DNA of 64,000 nt, taken from Streptomyces violaceusniger Tu 4113 (lineage in GTDB: Bacteria > Actinomycetota > Actinomycetes > Streptomycetales > Streptomycetaceae). Under the pieces are notes generated by a model that searched no databases, was not told where the DNA came from, and saw nothing but the letters and a program-made list of their open reading frames with translations. The stretch is from positions 7,440,001-7,504,000 of the forward strand of contig NC_015957.1 of NCBI RefSeq assembly GCF_000147815.2. The letters run 5' to 3'. The position numbers and the translations under genes are program-made. Positions 55,201-62,857 of this stretch are shown here, piece by piece; position 1 is the stretch's first letter; each line of letters opens with the position of its first letter.

Positions 55201-56457
55201 AGTGCCGTCGGGGTCCGGCCACGGCACCGGCTCGGTGACGACCTGGAGATTCCATTCGGCGGCGCGGATGCCGGGATTCAGCCGGTTGAAGTTCAAGCTC
55301 GCCGGGATCTCCCGGTGCTTGAGCATCAGGGCGACCTTCAGCAGGCCGGTGATCCCGGCGGCACCTTCGAGGTGGCCCACGTTCGTCTTCACGGAGCCGA
55401 CGAGCAGCGGGCGGTCGCGGTCCTGGCCGGTGCCGATGGAGTGGCCGAGAGCTTCCGCCTCGACCGGGTCGCCGACCTTGGTGCCGGTGCCGTGCAGCTC
55501 GACGTACTGTACGTCGCCGGGGGCGACCCCGGCCCGGGTGTACGCCCGGGTCAGCACCTCGCGCTGTCCCGCCACGGTCGGGACCAGGAGGCTGTCCCCG
55601 GCACCGTCGTTGTTGACGGCGCTGCCCCGGATGACGCAGTAGACGTCGTCGCCGTCGGCGAGCGCGTCCGCGAGGGGCTTGAGCACGACGAAACCGCCGC
55701 CCTCGCCGCGGACGTACCCGTTGGCCCGCTCGTCGAAGGTGAAGCACTGCCCGTCCGGGGACAGCGCGCCGAGCCTGGCTTCCAGCAGCGCGGACTGCTC
55801 GGTCAGGTTGAGGTTGACACCGCCGGCCAGGGCGAGCCGTGACTCCCCGGTGCGCAGGCTCTCGCAGGCCATGTGCACGGCCACGAGCGACGAGGACTGT
55901 CCGGTGTCGACCGTCATGCTCGGCCCCCGTAGACCCGCGAAGTACGAGATCCGGTTGGCGATGACGGCCCGGTGCGTGCCGGCCATGGTGTGGTGGTTGA
56001 TGGCTTCCGGGCTGCGCAGGGAGGTCAGGTTGGCGTGATCGCTCGCCATCGCCCCGACGTAGACCCCCACCGGCAGGCCTCGCAGCGACTCCGGTACGAC
56101 TCCGGCGTCCTCAAGCGCCTCCCAGCTGAGCTCGAGTGCCAAGCGCTGCTGCGGGTCCATCTCGGCGCTCTCGCGCGGCGACACGCCGAAGAAGGCGGCG
56201 TCGAAGGCGTCCGGTTCCTCGATGAACCCGCCCCGGCGGACCAGTGCCCGGAGTGCGTCGTCGTGACCGTCGTTGCCGGCCCGGTCCGGCCAGCGGTCCG
56301 CGGGGACGTCGCCGATGGCATTCGTGCCGGTGCGCAGCAACTGCCAGAAATCGGCGGGACCCGGTGCCTGTGGAAGGCGGCACGCCATTCCGATGACGGC
56401 GACATCGGAACCGGAAATTTCATGGTTCATCGATTCGGCGTGGCCTTCGGCTGTCAC
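37924..56457 (-). CDS. Type I modular PKS, KSQ loading module plus modules 1-3
   Basis: 6177 residues. The GTG at 56457 has AGGGA six nt upstream; an internal ATG at 56430 (MNHEISGSD) is an alternative. Domain order is KSQ-AT-ACP (loading), KS-AT-DH-KR-ACP (module 1), KS-AT-DH-KR-ACP (2), KS-AT-DH-KR-ACP (3) and a C-terminal docking region. AT signatures give methylmalonyl (loading), malonyl, methylmalonyl, malonyl. The C-terminus has helical docking motifs ([18 protein letters not shown], then [18 protein letters not shown]) expected to pair with the N-terminal helix of the next PKS gene. The protein should start chain synthesis with decarboxylated methylmalonate (propionyl) and make a conjugated triene. 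It lies downstream of a region with CCCCTAA heptamers, which may be the site of pathway activation. Confidence 0.95.
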   Translation of the reverse strand: MTAEGHAESMNHEISGSDVAVIGMACRLPQAPGPADFWQLLRTGTNAIGDVPADRWPDRAGNDGHDDALRALVRRGGFIEEPDAFDAAFFGVSPRESAEMDPQQRLALELSWEALEDAGVVPESLRGLPVGVYVGAMASDHANLTSLRSPEAINHHTMAGTHRAVIANRISYFAGLRGPSMTVDTGQSSSLVAVHMACESLRTGESRLALAGGVNLNLTEQSALLEARLGALSPDGQCFTFDERANGYVRGEGGGFVVLKPLADALADGDDVYCVIRGSAVNNDGAGDSLLVPTVAGQREVLTRAYTRAGVAPGDVQYVELHGTGTKVGDPVEAEALGHSIGTGQDRDRPLLVGSVKTNVGHLEGAAGITGLLKVALMLKHREIPASLNFNRLNPGIRAAEWNLQVVTEPVPWPDPDGTLLAGVSSFGMGGTNCHVVLSSPVRNAVEPTPGAAPGELALVLSAKSATALRGQAERLLEQVTAEPSLNTADVAWSLIGSRSAFEHRAVVLGGGRDELTAGLAGLVSGEPAAGLVQGQAREDRRVAFVFPGQGAQWTGMASELMESSPVFRAAMEECAEALRPFVDWPLTDVLDDQAALERVDVVQPALWAVMVSLARLWRWMGVEPAAVVGHSQGEIAAACVAGGLPLAEGARVVALRSRAIAEALTGRGGMAVVSLPAQEAAELIAPWDGRLSIATVNGPGSVAVSGETEAIEELAAQCADSGIRVRTVSVDYASHSAAVEEIESRLLADLEPLRPRSGTVPMYSSVTGAPVDTAGLDARYWYRNLRQTVQFETATRALAADGISVLVEVSPHPVLTVPVQDTLDSLDGPDGKEAVVTGSLRRDEGGLDRFLTSVAQVHVQGVPVSWTSLFEGRQPRRVKLPTYAFQRDRHSVLGLGQGPARLLEAEPVAALASADEDDAFLRKLAPLSPKERDSHLLSVVRDHAAALLGHRGGDDVDPTVPFRAAGFDSMTAVDLRNRLQTVTGLAIPSSMVFDYPTPARLAAFLAGRLGGTESADDTVVPSAAPLDDDPMVIVGMSCRFPGGVADPEQLWDLVIGERDAITGFPTDRDWDLEHLYGPDTAGRLAGGFVDGAMDFDAGFFAMSPREALAMDPQQRLLLEGSWEALEHAGIDPVSLAGSATGVFVGSYQSGYSEVVSAALADADAQLLTGGAQSVLSGRVAYSLGLVGPAVTVDTACSSSLVALHLAGQALRGGECSLALVAGVTVNALPHTFVGFSQQGGLSADGRCKAFAEAADGTGFSEGAGVVVVERLSDARRNGHRVLAVVRSSAVNQDGASNGLTAPNGPSQQRVIRQALAAAGLDSGDVDAVEAHGTGTSLGDPIEAQAVLATYGQDRPDDRPLWLGSVKSNLGHSQAAAGVAGVIKMVLAMRRGVLPRTLHVDEPSTHVDWSQGRVRLLTQEQPWPETGRPRRAGVSSFGISGTNAHVILEAAPGLGTEPEAETAVEDGAETVWVVSARSEQALRGQAERLVSAVESLEPAGVGAALLSRSLFDHRAVVVGADRDELRAGLRAVAAGEPVANAVEGVARPGGRVAVLFAGQGAQRLGMGRRLYGESGVFAAAFDEVVAELDRHLESPLRDVIWGEDAEVLNATGWAQPALFAVEVALFRLLQSFGVVPDYLLGHSIGEVAAAHVAGVFELADACRLVVARARLMQALPAGGAMVAIAAPEEEVLPYLSEDVSIAAVNAPGSVVISGARAAVMEVGEHFTAQGVKTTRLRVSHAFHSVLMEPMLDDFMAEIADVSFSEPRIPVVSNLTGEPADMSSPGYWARQVRSAVRFADGLAWLAGQGVDTFVDAGPDGVVAGLAQANAAGAVAVALMRKDRDGLRTALVAAGDLFVRGVPVAWDTLFAGSTPRWVDLPTYAFQRRRYWPQASIAGGDVTAAGLASAGHPLLGAVVSVPNSGTVVLTSRLSLRTQPWLADHAVHGTVLFPGTGFVELAIRGADAVGAGGLRELIVEVPLVIPESDSVQVQVVVDDGTAVIYSRPADDDPWTRHATAVLGDALAAEPDGWQWPPADASWVDLSGFYELTADSGLVYGPAFQGLRQVWQADGAAFAEVAVAENEADRARKFGVHPALLDAAVQASAYAELDPAPAGRVPIGFADVTLHAEGATATRVRVARTGPDSVSVQLADGNGDAVLSIGSVTLGAPPTSGLSAASQSGTALALDWPELPAPEDHADVRLAFVQAPASDASWLPETAYTNLEDVLAEENPPQYVTLAVSVGEPDDMVRAVHATTRWALEQLQSWLAEERFADTTLVVLTRGAIAAHHDEPVPDLGAAAVWGLLRTAQMEHPGRILLVDAEPRHDLDVRQLAMALRTGEPQLALRGQEIRAARLARVTPRDEPEPRVDPEGTVLVTGGTGGLGREMARHLVAAHGVRSLLLLSRRGTAAGGAQELIDELSAQGAEVTVAACDVGDRAALAAVLAGTTLTGVVHTAGVVDDGLVSSLTAERLDRVLVPKVDAAWALHELTAGMDLSFFAVFSSLSGILGNPGQANYAAGNVFLDALMQARRHAGLPGVSMAWGAWTQDVGLTAALSEADMRRLARSGMRPLSVPQGLALFDRALVSDRALLGLASLDLAALRARDDLPVFRSLVGGRARRRAGDQRQPAGGLAERMAGLPEPEREDYLLTLIRDHAAAVLGHASGQHLNVTTAFREMGFDSLMGIELRNRIKRGTGLPVADSMVYDYPTPLRLAQYLASLVGGVELRVGGAAQARVLADDDRLAIVGMACRFPGGVTNPDELWKLIAEGGDAIAAFPDDRNWDIEQLYDAEGARSGSSVTRSGGFIDADGFDSTFFGISPREALAMDPQQRLLLESSWEALEDAGIDPQSLAGSSTAVMFGISQSGYGELVSPLEEAQGHLLTGGAFSVASGRVAYTLGLEGPAVTVDTACSSSLVALHLAGQALRAGECSLALAGGVTVMATPGTFVEFSRQGGLSSDGRCKAFADTADGTGWSEGLGVVVVERLSDAERNGHQILAVVRASAVNQDGASNGLTAPNGPSQQRVIRQALAAASLAPSDVDVVEAHGTGTTLGDPIEAQAVLATYGQDRPDDRPLWLGSLKSNIGHTQAAAGVAGVIKMVLAMRHGVLPQTLHVDEPSSRVNWSQGRVRLLTESVAWPETGRPRRAGVSAFGMSGTNAHVILEAPAEIEAEAEPESGALPPAVAWVVSARTDQALRGQAERLLSAVVESAEPVDVGAALLSRSLFDHRAVVVGTDRDELASGLQALAGGEPAANVANGVARAGQGRRVVFVFPGQGAQWVGMAGGLVDSSEVFRESMAECAEALAPFVDWSLLDVLEDEAALARVDVVQPALWAVMVSLARVWRSWGVEPAAVVGHSQGEIAAAVVAGGLSLSDGARVVALRSQAIAGVLAGQGGMVAVSLPVDEVRELLPEGVSVAVVNGPGAVVVAGPVEALDGVIARCEEREVRARRVPVDYASHSASVELIEDRLAADLAGLAPVSSSVLMYSSVSGTPIDTAGLDAGYWYRNLRQTVEFEQATRALAADGFTAFVEVSPHPVLTMALQDTVGEDAAVTGTLRRNEGGLERFLLSAAELFVRGVPVAWDGLFAGRTSGRVELPTYAFQRRRFWPQPSLVAGDVAAAGLVSVEHPLLGAVVSVPGSGTVVLTSRLSLRAQPWLVDHAVHGTVVFPGTGFVELAIRGADAAGAGRLRELIVEAPLVIPERDSVQVQVVVDGDDHTVGIYARTGEDEPWTRHATGVVDDETAAVDAGELAGAWPPPGSTPVDLDDFYQRSADNGFGYGPVFQGLTRAWQHNGQIFAEAALPDDQGAAAIAFGIHPALLDSALHPNTFADLDATELGRLPFTFNDVTLHATGAKAVRIRMARTGPDSVTAVLADETGAPVLSIGSLIMRPVPEQVFGAARTPETMLALAWNEVPETDGVASASDDDVLLEVPAAADTTPESVHTAVEWVLTQLQGFTGNRLVVLTHGAVAAGPGETVADLAAAAVWGLVRSAQSEDPGRIVLVDADADTQATPELLARAAGTGEPQLAVRAGTLLAPHLTRTNATGEPVTLDGTVLITGGTGGLGSAVARHLVAAHGVRSLLLLSRRGAAAPGADALVEELTAQGAEVKVVACDAADRSALADVLAGVPLTGVIHTAGILDDGVISTLTPEQVHRVLTPKVDAAWHLHDLTRDQDLSMFVVFSSLAGLIGSPGQGNYAAGNVYLDSLVQQRRSAGLAGISMAWGPWDQSLGLTGALSGTDMHRLGRLGMLPISEDQGMILFDRALAAGQPLLGLTELKTSALRATAEIPALFRSLAGGPARRTRARAGVAERTGGLAGQLADLTPEQRQSHLLALVRDQVASVLGYQSGTDIDESKPFREVGFDSLTAVELRNRLQTVTELSLPSTLVFDYPNAVRLADFLGERLGGVAAVPVDALPVLRSVEEDPLVIVGMSCRFPGGVADPEQLWDLVIGERDAITGFPTDRGWDLEHLYGPDTAGRLAGGFVDGAMDFDAGFFAMSPREALAMDPQQRLLLEGSWEALEHAGIDPVSLAGSATGVFVGSYQSGYSEVVSAALADADAQLLTGGAQSVLSGRVAYSLGLVGPAVTVDTACSSSLVALHLAGQALRGGECSLALVAGVTVNALPHTFVGFSQQGGLSADGRCKAFAEAADGTGFSEGAGVVVVERLSDARRNGHRVLAVVRSSAVNQDGASNGLTAPNGPSQQRVIRQALAAAGLSPTDVDAVEAHGTGTTLGDPIEAQAVLATYGQDRPEDRPLWLGSVKSNIGHSQAAAGVAGVIKMVLAMRRGVLPRTLHVDEPSTHVDWSQGRVRLLTQEQPWPETGRPRRAGVSSFGISGTNAHVILEAVPAVEPEVEAGGDGGSVWVVSGRTQQALRGQAERLVSAVESLEPAGVGAALLSRSLFDHRAVVVGADRDELRAGLRAVAAGEPVANAVEGVARPGGRVAVLFAGQGAQRLGMGRRLYGESGVFAAAFDEVVAELDRHLESPLRDVIWGEDAEVLNATGWAQPALFAVEVALFRLLQSFGVVPDYLLGHSIGEVAAAHVAGVFELVDACRLVVARARLMQALPAGGAMVAIAAPEEEVLPYLSEDVSIAAVNAPGSVVISGARAAVMEVGEHFTAQGVKTTRLRVSHAFHSVLMEPMLAEFTSAIADVTFSLPQIPVVSNLTGEPADMSSPGYWARQVRSAVRFADGLAWLAGQGVDTFVDAGPDGVVAGLARTDAAGAVAVALMRKDRDGLRTALVAAGDLFVRGVPVVWDELFGGRKPGRVDLPTYAFQRRRYWPQASIAGGDVTAAGLASAGHPLLGAVVSVPNSGTVVLTSRLSLRAQPWLADHAVHGTVLFPGTGFVELAIRGADAVGAGGLRELIVEVPLVIPESDSVQVQVVVDDGTAVIYSRPADDDPWTRHATAVIDPEGSPAGNAVAWQWPPMDAAQADVADFYQSLADDGFAYGPVFQGLRQVWVGPEEVFAEVTVADEEADRARKFGVHPALLDAALQASTFVGLEPAPAGRMPFSFTDVTLHAGGATATRVRVVRTGPDSVSVELADGSGEPVLTIGTLVLQPVTATGPVGDAQAGSVLTVDWSSTITLDDDPAPGADLQVVGAPNDIVLDDIDPAAVVVLEASGSGDVPQSAHHLTGWVLTQVQRWLADERCADGRLVVVTRGAVATVPGERVGGLAASAVWGLVRSAQAENPGRITLLDIDDQTAQLDAGFVARAAVSAEPQLVVRDGVVGAARLVRVAAAPEQEPVGFGEGRVLVTGGTGGLGREVARHLVRAHGVRDLLLVSRGGGGADLVAELEELGARAVVAACDVSDREALATLLEGVDLSAVVHTAGVVEDSVVTSLDGARLDRVLAPKVDAGWYLHELTADRDLSAFVVFSSLAGMLGSPGQGNYAAGNVFLDTLMEQRRAQGLPGVSMAWGPWAQGAGLTSGLSETDMRRISQSGTPPFTVEQGLRMFDEALAVPRAAVAVTRLDLGALRGRADLPPLWRALTGKRARPAAADRRQDAGTLADRLAGLAIPERTEQLLVLVREHVAAVLGYASREHIDTNQAFRELGFDSLSALELRNRLQVATGLTIPATLVFDYPNSQRLATHLAGQFGTAESTDTGAASLLSQMDTLSGALKRAELVDGEREAIANRLRSMLDAWRASDEEDPDEEWETPDEVFRFIDDELGISEREV
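38492..43467 (-). repeat. Near-identical 5-kb tract, copy in modules 2/3
   Basis: Partner of 27968-32943. It covers the ACP of module 2 and the KS, AT, DH and KR of module 3. The KR part also recurs in module 7 (18398-19450 approximately). Confidence 0.9.
43202..48251 (-). other. PKS module 2: KS-AT(methylmalonyl)-DH-KR-ACP
   Basis: KS about 48249-46970, AT 46655-45700, DH 45590-44780, KR 44310-43640, ACP 43480-43230. The AT has GHSQGE and YASHS. The DH keeps [10 protein letters not shown] and LLDSALH. The KR has LDD (GILDDGVI), B-type. The KS end, AT and early DH are almost identical to module 4, except that module 2 has the intact C5 run at 46870-46874. Expected output is a methyl-branched E-alkene. 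Confidence 0.9.
45261..47358 (-). repeat. Near-identical 2.1-kb tract, module 2 copy
   Basis: Partner of 34788-36884; carries the intact CCCCC run at 46870-46874. Confidence 0.9.
48252..53376 (-). other. PKS module 1: KS-AT(malonyl)-DH-KR-ACP
   Basis: KS about 53376-52100, AT 51808-50900, DH 50740-49950, KR 49350-48750, ACP 48520-48290. The AT has GHSIGE and HAFHS. The DH keeps [10 protein letters not shown] and LLDAAVQ. The KR has VDD (B-type) and catalytic residues in [20 protein letters not shown]. The ACP has GFDSL. Expected output is an unbranched E-alkene next to the ethyl starter. Confidence 0.9.
53377..56457 (-). other. PKS loading module: KSQ-AT(methylmalonyl)-ACP
   Basis: KS about 56412-55140, AT about 54840-53950, ACP about 53680-53420. 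The KS active-site Cys is replaced by Gln (VDTGQSSS, residue 187, codon 55897-55899), the KSQ signature of decarboxylating loading domains. The AT has GHSQGE (Ser632) and YASHS, so methylmalonyl-CoA is expected, giving a propionyl starter. The ACP has GFDSM with Ser970. Confidence 0.93.
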
Positions 56458-56559
56458 TTCTCGTCCCTACCTAGGTCGTACCTGATCCCGGCGTCTGGTT
56501 CTTGTCCCGGCGACTGGTGATCCGGCCGAAACGCTATTGCGCTGGAAGAGGACTTCGTC

Positions 56560-56596
56560 CCCCTAAATGGCCCCTGGAGATCTCTTCACCCCCTAA
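56560..56596. promoter_or_regulatory. CCCCTAA heptamer cluster upstream of PKS operon
   Basis: CCCCTAA at 56560-56566, the variant CCCCTGG at 56571-56577 (start-to-start 11 bp, i.e. a 4-bp spacer), and CCCCTAA at 56590-56596. A further copy lies at 56762-56768. They are 100-310 nt upstream of the PKS start. Heptamers with 4-bp spacers are the known layout of SARP sites, but the LAL protein could equally be the binder. Confidence 0.5.
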
Positions 56597-56800
56597 CGCA
56601 GGCAGGGGTGACGGGTTATGACGGGACGGGGCTCAGCGCCTGTTCACAGCGGTGCGCGACCGGGTCAGCGCTGCGGGCCCGGCCTCGGTCTTCGCGTCGT
56701 TCCCGTGCGAGATGGGCGGTGGCCGTACACATCGAGGTGCCCCCTCGGCACGCCCCGAGTGCCCCTAAAGCGCCGGGGTCGCCCGTATGGACATGGCGCC

Positions 56801-56834
56801 CGAGCCCCGCGGAGCTCGGGCGCCGCGGGGCTCG
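56801..56834 (-). terminator. 12-bp perfect hairpin downstream of hydrolase gene
   Basis: CGAGCCCCGCGG (56801-56812) pairs with CCGCGGGGCTCG (56823-56834) around a 10-nt loop. It lies about 185 nt past the hydrolase stop codon and 340 nt before the PKS start, so it could separate the two transcripts. Confidence 0.55.
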
Positions 56835-57018
56835 CATCATCGGTGGCCCGTGGAATTGCCGGCGACATGGTGGAGTCGCCGGAAAGCCGTAAAGGGGTGC
56901 CGGACACGCGCCCGGCTCCGTCGCGATTCTCGCCGGACGGCCGCCGGGTGCACCTCGCGCGCCACGGCGCGGACGGCATCGGCGCGGACGGTGCCCTGGG
57001 GTACGGCCCGGCCGATGC

Positions 57019-57927
57019 CTACGCCCAGGCGTCCTGGAGGAAGTCGGTCACCTGCCGCAGCGCCTCACCGGCGGCGGGAACCATCCCCCGCATCGAGAAG
57101 AAGGCATGGATCATGCCGTCGTAGCGCCGGTGCTCGACCCGGACGCCGAGCGCCCGCAGCCGCGCCGCGTACGCCTCGCCCTCGTCCCGCAGCGGATCGA
57201 ACTCGCCGGTGACGACCAGCGTCGGCGGGGCGGCCGCCAGCACCTCGTCCGCGGCATACAGCGGCGACGCCCAAGGGTGGCGCGGGTCCTGGTCGCCCAG
57301 GTAGTTCTCGCTGAACCAGCGCAGCGTGCCCTCGGTCAGCAGGTAGCCCTGGCCGTTCTCCCGAACGGACGGGTGCTGCCTGGTCTGGTCCGTCGCCGGA
57401 TAGAGCAGCGCTTGCGCCCGGAACCTGCCGGGCAGCTCGTTGACCAGGACCGCGCTGAGGTTGCCGCCCGCCGAGTCGCCTGCCACGGCCAGCCGGCTGA
57501 CGTCGCCGCCGAACGACTCGCCCGTCCTCATGACCCACTTGGCCGCGGTGACGACGTCTTCGACCGCCGCGGGGAAGCAGTTGCCGGGGGCGATCCGGTA
57601 TCCGACGCTGACCACCAGGCAATCGGCGTGCACGCTGAGATCCCGGGCGACACCGTCGTAGCCGTCGAGGCTGCCGAGCATCCAGCCACCACCGTGGACG
57701 AAGAGCAGGACCGGGTGCGGTCCGGGGCTCTCCGGCCAGTACAGCCGGACCGGGACGCCGTCGGCGGACGTGTGCTCCGTCCGGCCGACCGCGGCCGGTT
57801 CGCCGCCGAACCCGGCGAGTTGGTCGTAGGCGGCCCGCGCGACGGGTATCGGCAGCTCGTACAGCTGCTTGTCGCCGGCGGCGTCAAGGATGTCGAGTAC
57901 GGCCTTGACCGAGGGGTCGAGTGGCAT
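57019..57927 (-). CDS. HSL-family alpha/beta hydrolase (esterase)
   Basis: 302 residues. The ATG at 57927 is chosen over one at 57948 because GGAG lies six nt upstream of it. The oxyanion motif HGGG is at residues 78-81 (FVHGGGWMLGS) and the nucleophile Ser152 is in GDSAGG. The acid is probably Asp244 (GEFDPLRDEG) and the base His274 (GMIHAFFS). These are the marks of the hormone-sensitive-lipase family (carboxylesterase family IV). There is no signal peptide, so it is cytoplasmic. The substrate is unknown. Next to a PKS it may remove an acyl group, open or form a lactone, or edit misprimed chains. It lies upstream of the PKS on the same strand, but a terminator-like hairpin lies between them. 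Confidence 0.92.
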   Translation of the reverse strand: MPLDPSVKAVLDILDAAGDKQLYELPIPVARAAYDQLAGFGGEPAAVGRTEHTSADGVPVRLYWPESPGPHPVLLFVHGGGWMLGSLDGYDGVARDLSVHADCLVVSVGYRIAPGNCFPAAVEDVVTAAKWVMRTGESFGGDVSRLAVAGDSAGGNLSAVLVNELPGRFRAQALLYPATDQTRQHPSVRENGQGYLLTEGTLRWFSENYLGDQDPRHPWASPLYAADEVLAAAPPTLVVTGEFDPLRDEGEAYAARLRALGVRVEHRRYDGMIHAFFSMRGMVPAAGEALRQVTDFLQDAWA

Positions 57928-58188
57928 CAGGAACTCCGTTCCCGGCATCGTCTCTGCCGGCGATGAGGGCGAGCGCCGGGCGACTGGCACCGGCAGAGGG
58001 TGTGTGTGGGGGGAACGTACGGCGCCGTCGACCGGTCCATGGCACGGCAGCCGCACGTCGCGCGGATGGCTCTGGTCCGCGCGTCAGGGCGCGATGGCCC
58101 CGCCGTGGCGGCCGAGCCGGGCCGCGCACCGCGGCAACCCGGGTTCACACGCGAACGGGCACCGTCGACGAGCTTGCCGAGGTACTCG

Positions 58189-58356
58189 TCATCGTCGATA
58201 TCCACGGGCACCGGGACGCCGACGCGCCCCTGGGTGGGCCCGGTCGGCGAGCAGATCGGCGAAGAGCACTCTGACCTGCGGGTACTGTGCGTAGAGGTCC
58301 GCGCAGACGCCAGGTGCATCGCTCAGATCACCATCGACCCGGTATGCGATCTTCAC
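58189..58356 (-). CDS. Possible small protein, perhaps frameshifted
   Basis: The GTG at 58356 has GGGGAG with a 4-nt spacer, one of the best ribosome-binding sites in the window. It encodes 55 residues beginning VKIAYRVDGDLSDAPGVCAD and continuing QYPQVRVLFADLLADR, which looks like a real protein. The end (ARRRPGARGYRR) is Arg-rich and atypical. In the neighbouring frame the sequence continues sensibly as GRVGVPVPVDIDDDEYLGK and LVDGARSRV, so a one-base frameshift near 58250 may have split a gene of about 80-100 codons. I do not recognise the family. Confidence 0.4.
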   Translation of the reverse strand: MKIAYRVDGDLSDAPGVCADLYAQYPQVRVLFADLLADRAHPGARRRPGARGYRR

Positions 58357-58424
58357 GTTACTCCCCGTCTCGGCGACCGCCTTGTCGGGCCACGAACCTA
58401 CTGAAGGCACCGACGGCAACACCC

Positions 58425-58508
58425 CCCCTAGTAATCCCCTAAAGCCGTCCGGAAGCCCGGGGTGACGGAGCCCCTAAGCCGTCCGGAAGCCCCTAATGAA
58501 GCCCCTAA
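58425..58508. promoter_or_regulatory. CCCCTAA heptamer array in divergent region
   Basis: CCCCTAG at 58425 and CCCCTAA at 58436, 58471, 58490 and 58502, all on the plus strand. A longer direct repeat, CCCCTAA followed by GCCGTCCGGAAGCCC, occurs twice, 35 bp apart (58436 and 58471). The array is 235-320 nt upstream of the propeller gene and about 500-580 nt upstream of the hydrolase. It is the densest cluster of this motif and is probably a binding site for one of the two activators. Confidence 0.55.
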
Positions 58509-58742
58509 GATCGATAGAAACGTCTTTTATCCAAAGAGCTGTCGCTAACATTCTTCGAACGTCGGCACTGGTTTCAGGGTAAGAAAACTCGTCAGGCTGG
58601 CGAAGTGCAACGGCCGCGACGGCGGCACGCGACCCGCCTACTCGTTCGAGGTGGTTGGTTCCGTCTCCGCGAAAGAATTCCGACCACCTGCCCGTCACGC
58701 GGTGAAGCCGTAGTCAGTCGTCGTCTTAAGGAGAGCGTATCC

Positions 58743-59753
58743 GTGACCGAGACCGAACCCATCGACGTACCGCATATACACACCACCATCCCCGTGGGCG
58801 AAGGCCCCTCCGCGGTGGCCCTCACTCCGGACGGCAGCCGGGCGTACGTGGCGAACTACGGCAGGTGGGCGACCGACGCCCCCGGTGACACGGTGTCGGT
58901 CATCGACACCGCCACCGCCGAGGTCATCGACACCGTCGTGGTGGGCGTCGGCCCATCCGGTCTGGCGATCCTGCCCGACGGCTCCCGCGTCTACGTCGTC
59001 AACTACGGGTCGGGCAAGGAGCCGGGCAACACGGTTTCGGTCATCGACACCGCCTCGAACAAGGTCACCGCCACCATCGAGGTCGGCAACTCCCCGGACG
59101 GGGTGGCGGTCACGCCGGACGGCTCGCGGGTCTACGTGTCGGAACTCGGCTCCGAGGCCAACCTGGGCAACACCGTGTCGGTCATCGACACCGCCACCGA
59201 CTCGATAACCGAAACCGTCACCGTGGGCAGGGGCCCCGGTGCGGTGGCGATCGACGACGACGGCGGCCACGCCTACGTCGTGAATTACGGCGAGGAATCC
59301 GAGACCGACGGCACCGTCTCGGTCATCGACATCGCGAAGAACACGGTGACCGCGTCCGTCACCGTGGGCAAGGCTCCCGGCGCGGTCGCCATCACCCCGG
59401 ACGGCGCCTATGCGTACGTCGCCGACCACGGCTTGTTCAGCGACCCCGGGGACACCGTTTCGGTGATCGACACCCGTACGCGGTCCGTGGTGTCCGTCAT
59501 CGAGGTCGGTGTCGGCCCCGGCGGGGTGGCGATCGCTCCCGACGGATCCCGGGCCTACATCCTCAACATGGGCGGCAACAGCGCTCCCGGCAGGACCATG
59601 AGTGTGATCGACACCGCGACAAGGTCGGTCATCACCACGGTTCCCGTCCAGCGCACGCCCGCCGGCATGGCCGTCTCCCCCGAGGGGCGCTGGGCCTACA
59701 TCGCGAACTACGGCGCCAACACCGTGTCCGTGGTCGACCTCGATGAACTCTGA
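58743..59753 (+). CDS. Seven-bladed YVTN-family beta-propeller protein
   Basis: 336 residues. The GTG at 58743 has AAGGAG (58728-58733) nine nt upstream; a longer frame from 58605 lacks such a site. The protein consists of seven repeats of about 45 residues following the scheme VG.GP..VAI.PDGSRAYV.NYG...DTVSVIDT. That number closes a complete seven-bladed propeller. There is no signal peptide or lipobox, so it should be cytoplasmic, unlike many YncE-like proteins. Beta-propellers of this family bind ligands or partners, and some relatives are enzymes. The function here is unknown. It is followed 80 nt later by the monooxygenase gene on the same strand and preceded by the heptamer array, which ties it to the cluster. 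Confidence 0.88.
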   Translation: MTETEPIDVPHIHTTIPVGEGPSAVALTPDGSRAYVANYGRWATDAPGDTVSVIDTATAEVIDTVVVGVGPSGLAILPDGSRVYVVNYGSGKEPGNTVSVIDTASNKVTATIEVGNSPDGVAVTPDGSRVYVSELGSEANLGNTVSVIDTATDSITETVTVGRGPGAVAIDDDGGHAYVVNYGEESETDGTVSVIDIAKNTVTASVTVGKAPGAVAITPDGAYAYVADHGLFSDPGDTVSVIDTRTRSVVSVIEVGVGPGGVAIAPDGSRAYILNMGGNSAPGRTMSVIDTATRSVITTVPVQRTPAGMAVSPEGRWAYIANYGANTVSVVDLDEL

Positions 59754-59774
59754 TCGGCTCGGAAGGACTTCTCC

Positions 59775-59822
59775 ATGGCACAGGAGTCGTGGACCTGTCG
59801 GCGTCGCGGTCGGACAAGGTGA
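59775..59822 (+). other. Possible 15-codon leader ORF before the monooxygenase
   Basis: ATG at 59775 is preceded by GGAAGGA and encodes MAQESWTCRRRGRTR. Its TGA (59820-59822) overlaps the GAGGG ribosome-binding site of the next gene. It may couple translation between propeller and monooxygenase genes; there is no protein-level evidence. Confidence 0.3.
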
Positions 59823-59833
59823 GGGAAAATCCC

Positions 59834-61354
59834 ATGGTTGAGCACGTCGATGTCCTCGTCATCGGGGCCGGCCTGTCCGGGATCGGGGCCGCGTGTCACC
59901 TGCGCCGCGAATGCCCGGAGCGCACTCTGGCGATCCTGGAGAGCCGGGACGCGGTCGGCGGAACGTGGGATCTGTTCCGCTACCCGGGCGTGCGGTCCGA
60001 CTCGGACATGCACACGCTGGGGTACCGGATGCGCCCGTGGACAGATCCGAAAGCGATCGCCGACGGCCAGAGCATCCTGTCCTATATCCGGGAGACGGCC
60101 CGGGAGTACGGTCTGCAGGAAGCGATCCGGTTCCGGCACCGCGTGGTGAGCGCCGACTGGGACGAGGAACAGGCCCGCTGGACCGTTCACGTGGAGCGTG
60201 GCGGAGACGCCGGCGCCGCCGAAGCGGTGACGATGACATGCTCCTTCCTCCACGTGTGCGCCGGTTACTACCGCTACGACGAGGGCCACCGCCCGCGGTT
60301 CCCGGATGTCGAGCGGTTCGAGGGCGTGATCGCGCACCCCCAGCATTGGCCGGAGGAGCTCGACTTCACCGGCCGGCGGGTCGTCGTCATCGGCAGCGGC
60401 GCCACGGCTGTCACCCTCGTGCCCGCGATGGCCGAGAAGGCCGCGCACGTGACGATGTTGCAGCGCTCACCCAGCTATGTCATGTCGCTGCCGACCCGGG
60501 ACGCCATCGCCGGCGCGCTGCGCCGGGTGTTGCCCGAGCGCACCGCGCTCGCCGCCGTACGGTGGAAGAACGCGATGCTGGCGCTCGGCTTCTACCAGTT
60601 CAGCCGGAAGCGCCCGGAGAAGGTCAAGGCGATGCTACGCAAAGGCGCCGCCAGGCAACTCCCGGCCGGCTATGACGTCGAGACCCACTTCGTACCGGAC
60701 TACAACCCCTGGGACCAGCGGGTGTGTTATGTCCCCGACGGGGACCTGTTCCAGGCCATCAGCTCCGGCCGGGCCTCGGTGGTGACCGATCACATCGAGT
60801 CGTTCACCCCAGGCGGGATCCGGCTGCGGTCGGGCGAGGAACTCCCGGCGGACGTGGTCGTCACAGCGACCGGACTGAACATGCTCGCCCTCGGCGGCAT
60901 CCGCCTCACCGTGGCCGGCCGGCCCGTCGATCCCGGCGCGACGGTCGCCTACAAGGGCATGATGCTGTCCGGCGTACCGAACCTCGCCTGGACGCTGGGT
61001 TACACCAACAGCTCGTGGACGCTCAAGACCGATCTCGTCTCCCAGTACGTGTGCCGGCTTCTGAACCACATGGCCGCCCGCGGACACACCGTGGTCGAGC
61101 CGCTGTCCCCGCCCGCGGAAGAACCCGTGCTGCCGATCATGGATCTGAAGTCCGGCTATGTCCTGCGGGGCGCGGACGCGATGCCCAAGCGGGGGCTTCG
61201 CGCGCCGTGGAACCTGGAGCAGAACTACCGGCAGGACGTGCGGCTGCTCCGCCGCGGGCCGGTCGACGACGGCGTCAGGTTCGCCTCGGCGGCGGCCGCC
61301 CCCTCCGGTGCCAGCGAGACGTCGGCGGAGGCCGTGCCGGAAGAGCGTCCCTGA
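59834..61354 (+). CDS. Flavin monooxygenase of the Baeyer-Villiger/EthA type
   Basis: 506 residues. The ATG at 59834 is preferred over one at 59789 because GAGGG lies eight nt upstream and the FAD fold begins right after it. The FAD-binding motif is GAGLSGIG (residues 11-18), the NADP-binding motif is GSGATA (187-192), and the Baeyer-Villiger fingerprint FEGVIAHPQHWP (162-173) fits FxGxxxHxxxW exactly. The family uses FAD, NADPH and O2 to insert oxygen next to a ketone, and some members oxidise sulfur or alkenes. The predicted PKS product has no ketone, so the substrate may be an oxidised form of the C5 alcohol, or the enzyme may epoxidise. The C-terminal 25 residues are Ala/Ser-rich and probably disordered. 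Confidence 0.93.
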   Translation: MVEHVDVLVIGAGLSGIGAACHLRRECPERTLAILESRDAVGGTWDLFRYPGVRSDSDMHTLGYRMRPWTDPKAIADGQSILSYIRETAREYGLQEAIRFRHRVVSADWDEEQARWTVHVERGGDAGAAEAVTMTCSFLHVCAGYYRYDEGHRPRFPDVERFEGVIAHPQHWPEELDFTGRRVVVIGSGATAVTLVPAMAEKAAHVTMLQRSPSYVMSLPTRDAIAGALRRVLPERTALAAVRWKNAMLALGFYQFSRKRPEKVKAMLRKGAARQLPAGYDVETHFVPDYNPWDQRVCYVPDGDLFQAISSGRASVVTDHIESFTPGGIRLRSGEELPADVVVTATGLNMLALGGIRLTVAGRPVDPGATVAYKGMMLSGVPNLAWTLGYTNSSWTLKTDLVSQYVCRLLNHMAARGHTVVEPLSPPAEEPVLPIMDLKSGYVLRGADAMPKRGLRAPWNLEQNYRQDVRLLRRGPVDDGVRFASAAAAPSGASETSAEAVPEERP

Positions 61355-61417
61355 CCGTCCCCCGCCCACCGGCGCCACATCGCGAAGGCCCGCCGAGCAC
61401 CTGGGTGGCGCTTTCTA

Positions 61418-62706
61418 AGGGTCGTCGCAACACGTGGTCGTGTTGATCGAGCCGCGAGCAGTTTATGCAGGCGCTCGACTGGGGTTTCCCAGTCGAGCGT
61501 TTTGCGTGGACGGCCGTTGAGTTCGGCGGCGACGGTGTCCAGGTCTTCACGCGTGTGGACGGACAGGTCAGTGCCCTTGGGAAAGTACTGCCGCAGCAGT
61601 CCGTTCGTGTTCTCGTTCGAGCCGCGTTGCCAGGGGCTGGCCGGGTCACAGAAGTAGACCGGGATGTCGGTCGCGACGGTGAACTCGCCGTGCCGTCCCA
61701 TCTCGCTGCCCTGGTCCCAGGTCAGGGACCGCTTCAGATGGGCCGGCAGCGTCTGGACCATCCCGACCAGGGCGTCGCGGACCAACTCGGTGCCCCGGCC
61801 GTTCGGCAGGTGCAGCAGCAGGACGTAGCGGGTGGAGCGTTCGACGAGGGTGCCGATGGCAGAGGCGCCGTCCTTGCCGATGATCAGGTCACCCTCCCAG
61901 TGGCCGGGCACCGCCCGGTCCTCCGCCTCCGCGGGGCGTTCGCTGATCATCACCATGGGCTCGCGGAAGCGGGGCTGACGTTGCTGAGCCTGCCGCCGGG
62001 GCTTGCGCCGGGCACGGCCGGTGCGCAGCGCCTTGGCGAGGTCGCGGCGTAGTTCGCCCCGGCCCTGGACGTAGAGGGCCTGGTAGACGGTCTCGTGGAC
62101 CACGTGCATCTCCGGCCGGTCGGGGAAGCGGATGCGCAGGGCCTGGCAGATCTACTCAGGGCTCCACCGTAGGTCCAGACGGTCTTGGACGAAGGCACGC
62201 AGTTCGGGGTTCTGGCCGATCTTCGCGGGCTTGGGGCGGGGGCGTCGCGCATCGGCCCGGGCCTGGGCAGCGTGCGGACGGTAGTGCCACTGGCCGCGGG
62301 TCCCCATGGTCCGGTTCCGGCGTATCTCCCTGCTGATGGTGGATGGGCTGCGGCCGAGTTCAGCGGCGATCGCCCGGATCGGGGCCTTCTCCCGCAGCCG
62401 GTCGGCGATGTAGATCCGGTCGTCGTCGCGCAGGTACCGGGACGCGCCAGAAGGCGGCACCGTCGGCCGGACCGGAGGTGCCGCCTTCTGCTTGCGGTCG
62501 GCGCTGCGCCCGTTGCGCCATCGTCGGCCGGTCTTCGCGTTGATGCCGACGATCTGACATGCCTTGCTGTTGCTCAGGCCCTGCTGCATGAGCTGGAAGT
62601 ATGCCTCCCGCTCACGCAGCAGCCTCTGGCGTCCCTGAGCTACGGTCCGCAACTCCCGGATCTTGAAGTCCATCGCATCCCCTGAACTGGGGTGTTGCGA
62701 CGACCA
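61418..62706 (-). mobile_element. IS30-family element
   Basis: GGTCGTCGCAACAC at 61420-61433 is repeated inverted at 62692-62705. The trinucleotide CTA lies just outside on both sides (61415-61417 and 62707-62709), compatible with a 3-bp target duplication. It holds one transposase frame interrupted by a stop codon. Confidence 0.75.
61420..62673 (-). pseudogene. IS30-family transposase with internal stop codon
   Basis: A single frame from ATG 62673 gives the N-terminal HTH regions (GLSNSKACQIVGINAKTGRR, then AIAAELGRSPSTISREIRRN). At 62152-62154 a TAG interrupts WSPE-stop-ICQALRIRFPD, where IS30 relatives have Gln, so CAG became TAG. Downstream in the same frame the catalytic core is intact: Asp in GHWEGDLIIGKD, Asp in LTWDQGSEM and Glu in SNENTNGLLRQYFPK. 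The frame has no stop before the element end and runs into the flank. The protein is expected to be non-functional unless the stop is suppressed or a sequence error. Confidence 0.87.
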
Positions 62707-62807
62707 CTAGAACGCAAGGGTGCTCGGCAGGCCTTCGCGATGTCCTGCTCGAAGAGAGCCTGCCGCACACCTGTGGGCGCAACAGCGGGACCTGGTCGGA
62801 CGGCGAT

Positions 62808-62839
62808 GCGGGGTTGCCGGCCGGGACCGGCAACCCCGC
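62808..62839 (-). terminator. Perfect 13-bp hairpin after the SDR gene
   Basis: GCGGGGTTGCCGG (62808-62820) pairs with CCGGCAACCCCGC (62827-62839) around the loop CCGGGA. It begins 18 nt beyond the SDR stop codon. No U-tract is present. Confidence 0.75.
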
Positions 62840-62857
62840 CTCGCGCCCGGAGAAACG

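Larger units (their letters stand above)
56458..57018. other. Upstream region of the loading PKS gene
   Basis: 560 bp without a convincing gene. It contains three exact CCCCTAA heptamers, one variant and a terminator-like hairpin for the hydrolase gene. A CCTAGG palindrome lies about 15 nt upstream of the PKS start codon (around 56471-56476). The promoter of the PKS operon must lie here unless transcription comes from the hydrolase gene. Confidence 0.55.
57928..58742. other. Divergent region between hydrolase and propeller genes
   Basis: 815 bp between divergent start codons. It includes one short minus-strand frame with a good ribosome-binding site (58189-58356), the heptamer array (58425-58508) and an AT-richer stretch (58500-58580) that suits a promoter for the propeller gene. 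Confidence 0.55.
61377..62743. repeat. Long palindrome (probable terminator) split by an IS30 element
   Basis: The left arm 61377-61401 starts ACATCGCGAAGGCC. The right arm 62719-62743 is its reverse complement over 25 bp with one mismatch. Weaker pairing continues inward to TTTCTA (61412-61417) and CTAGAA (62707-62712). Without the insertion this would be a hairpin starting 22 nt after the monooxygenase stop, so it probably served as its terminator. Confidence 0.75.

Noticed and set aside
58605..58742. N-terminal extension of the propeller protein from 58605
   Set aside because: Arg-rich, no ribosome-binding site; GTG 58743 has AAGGAG and leads straight into the first blade.
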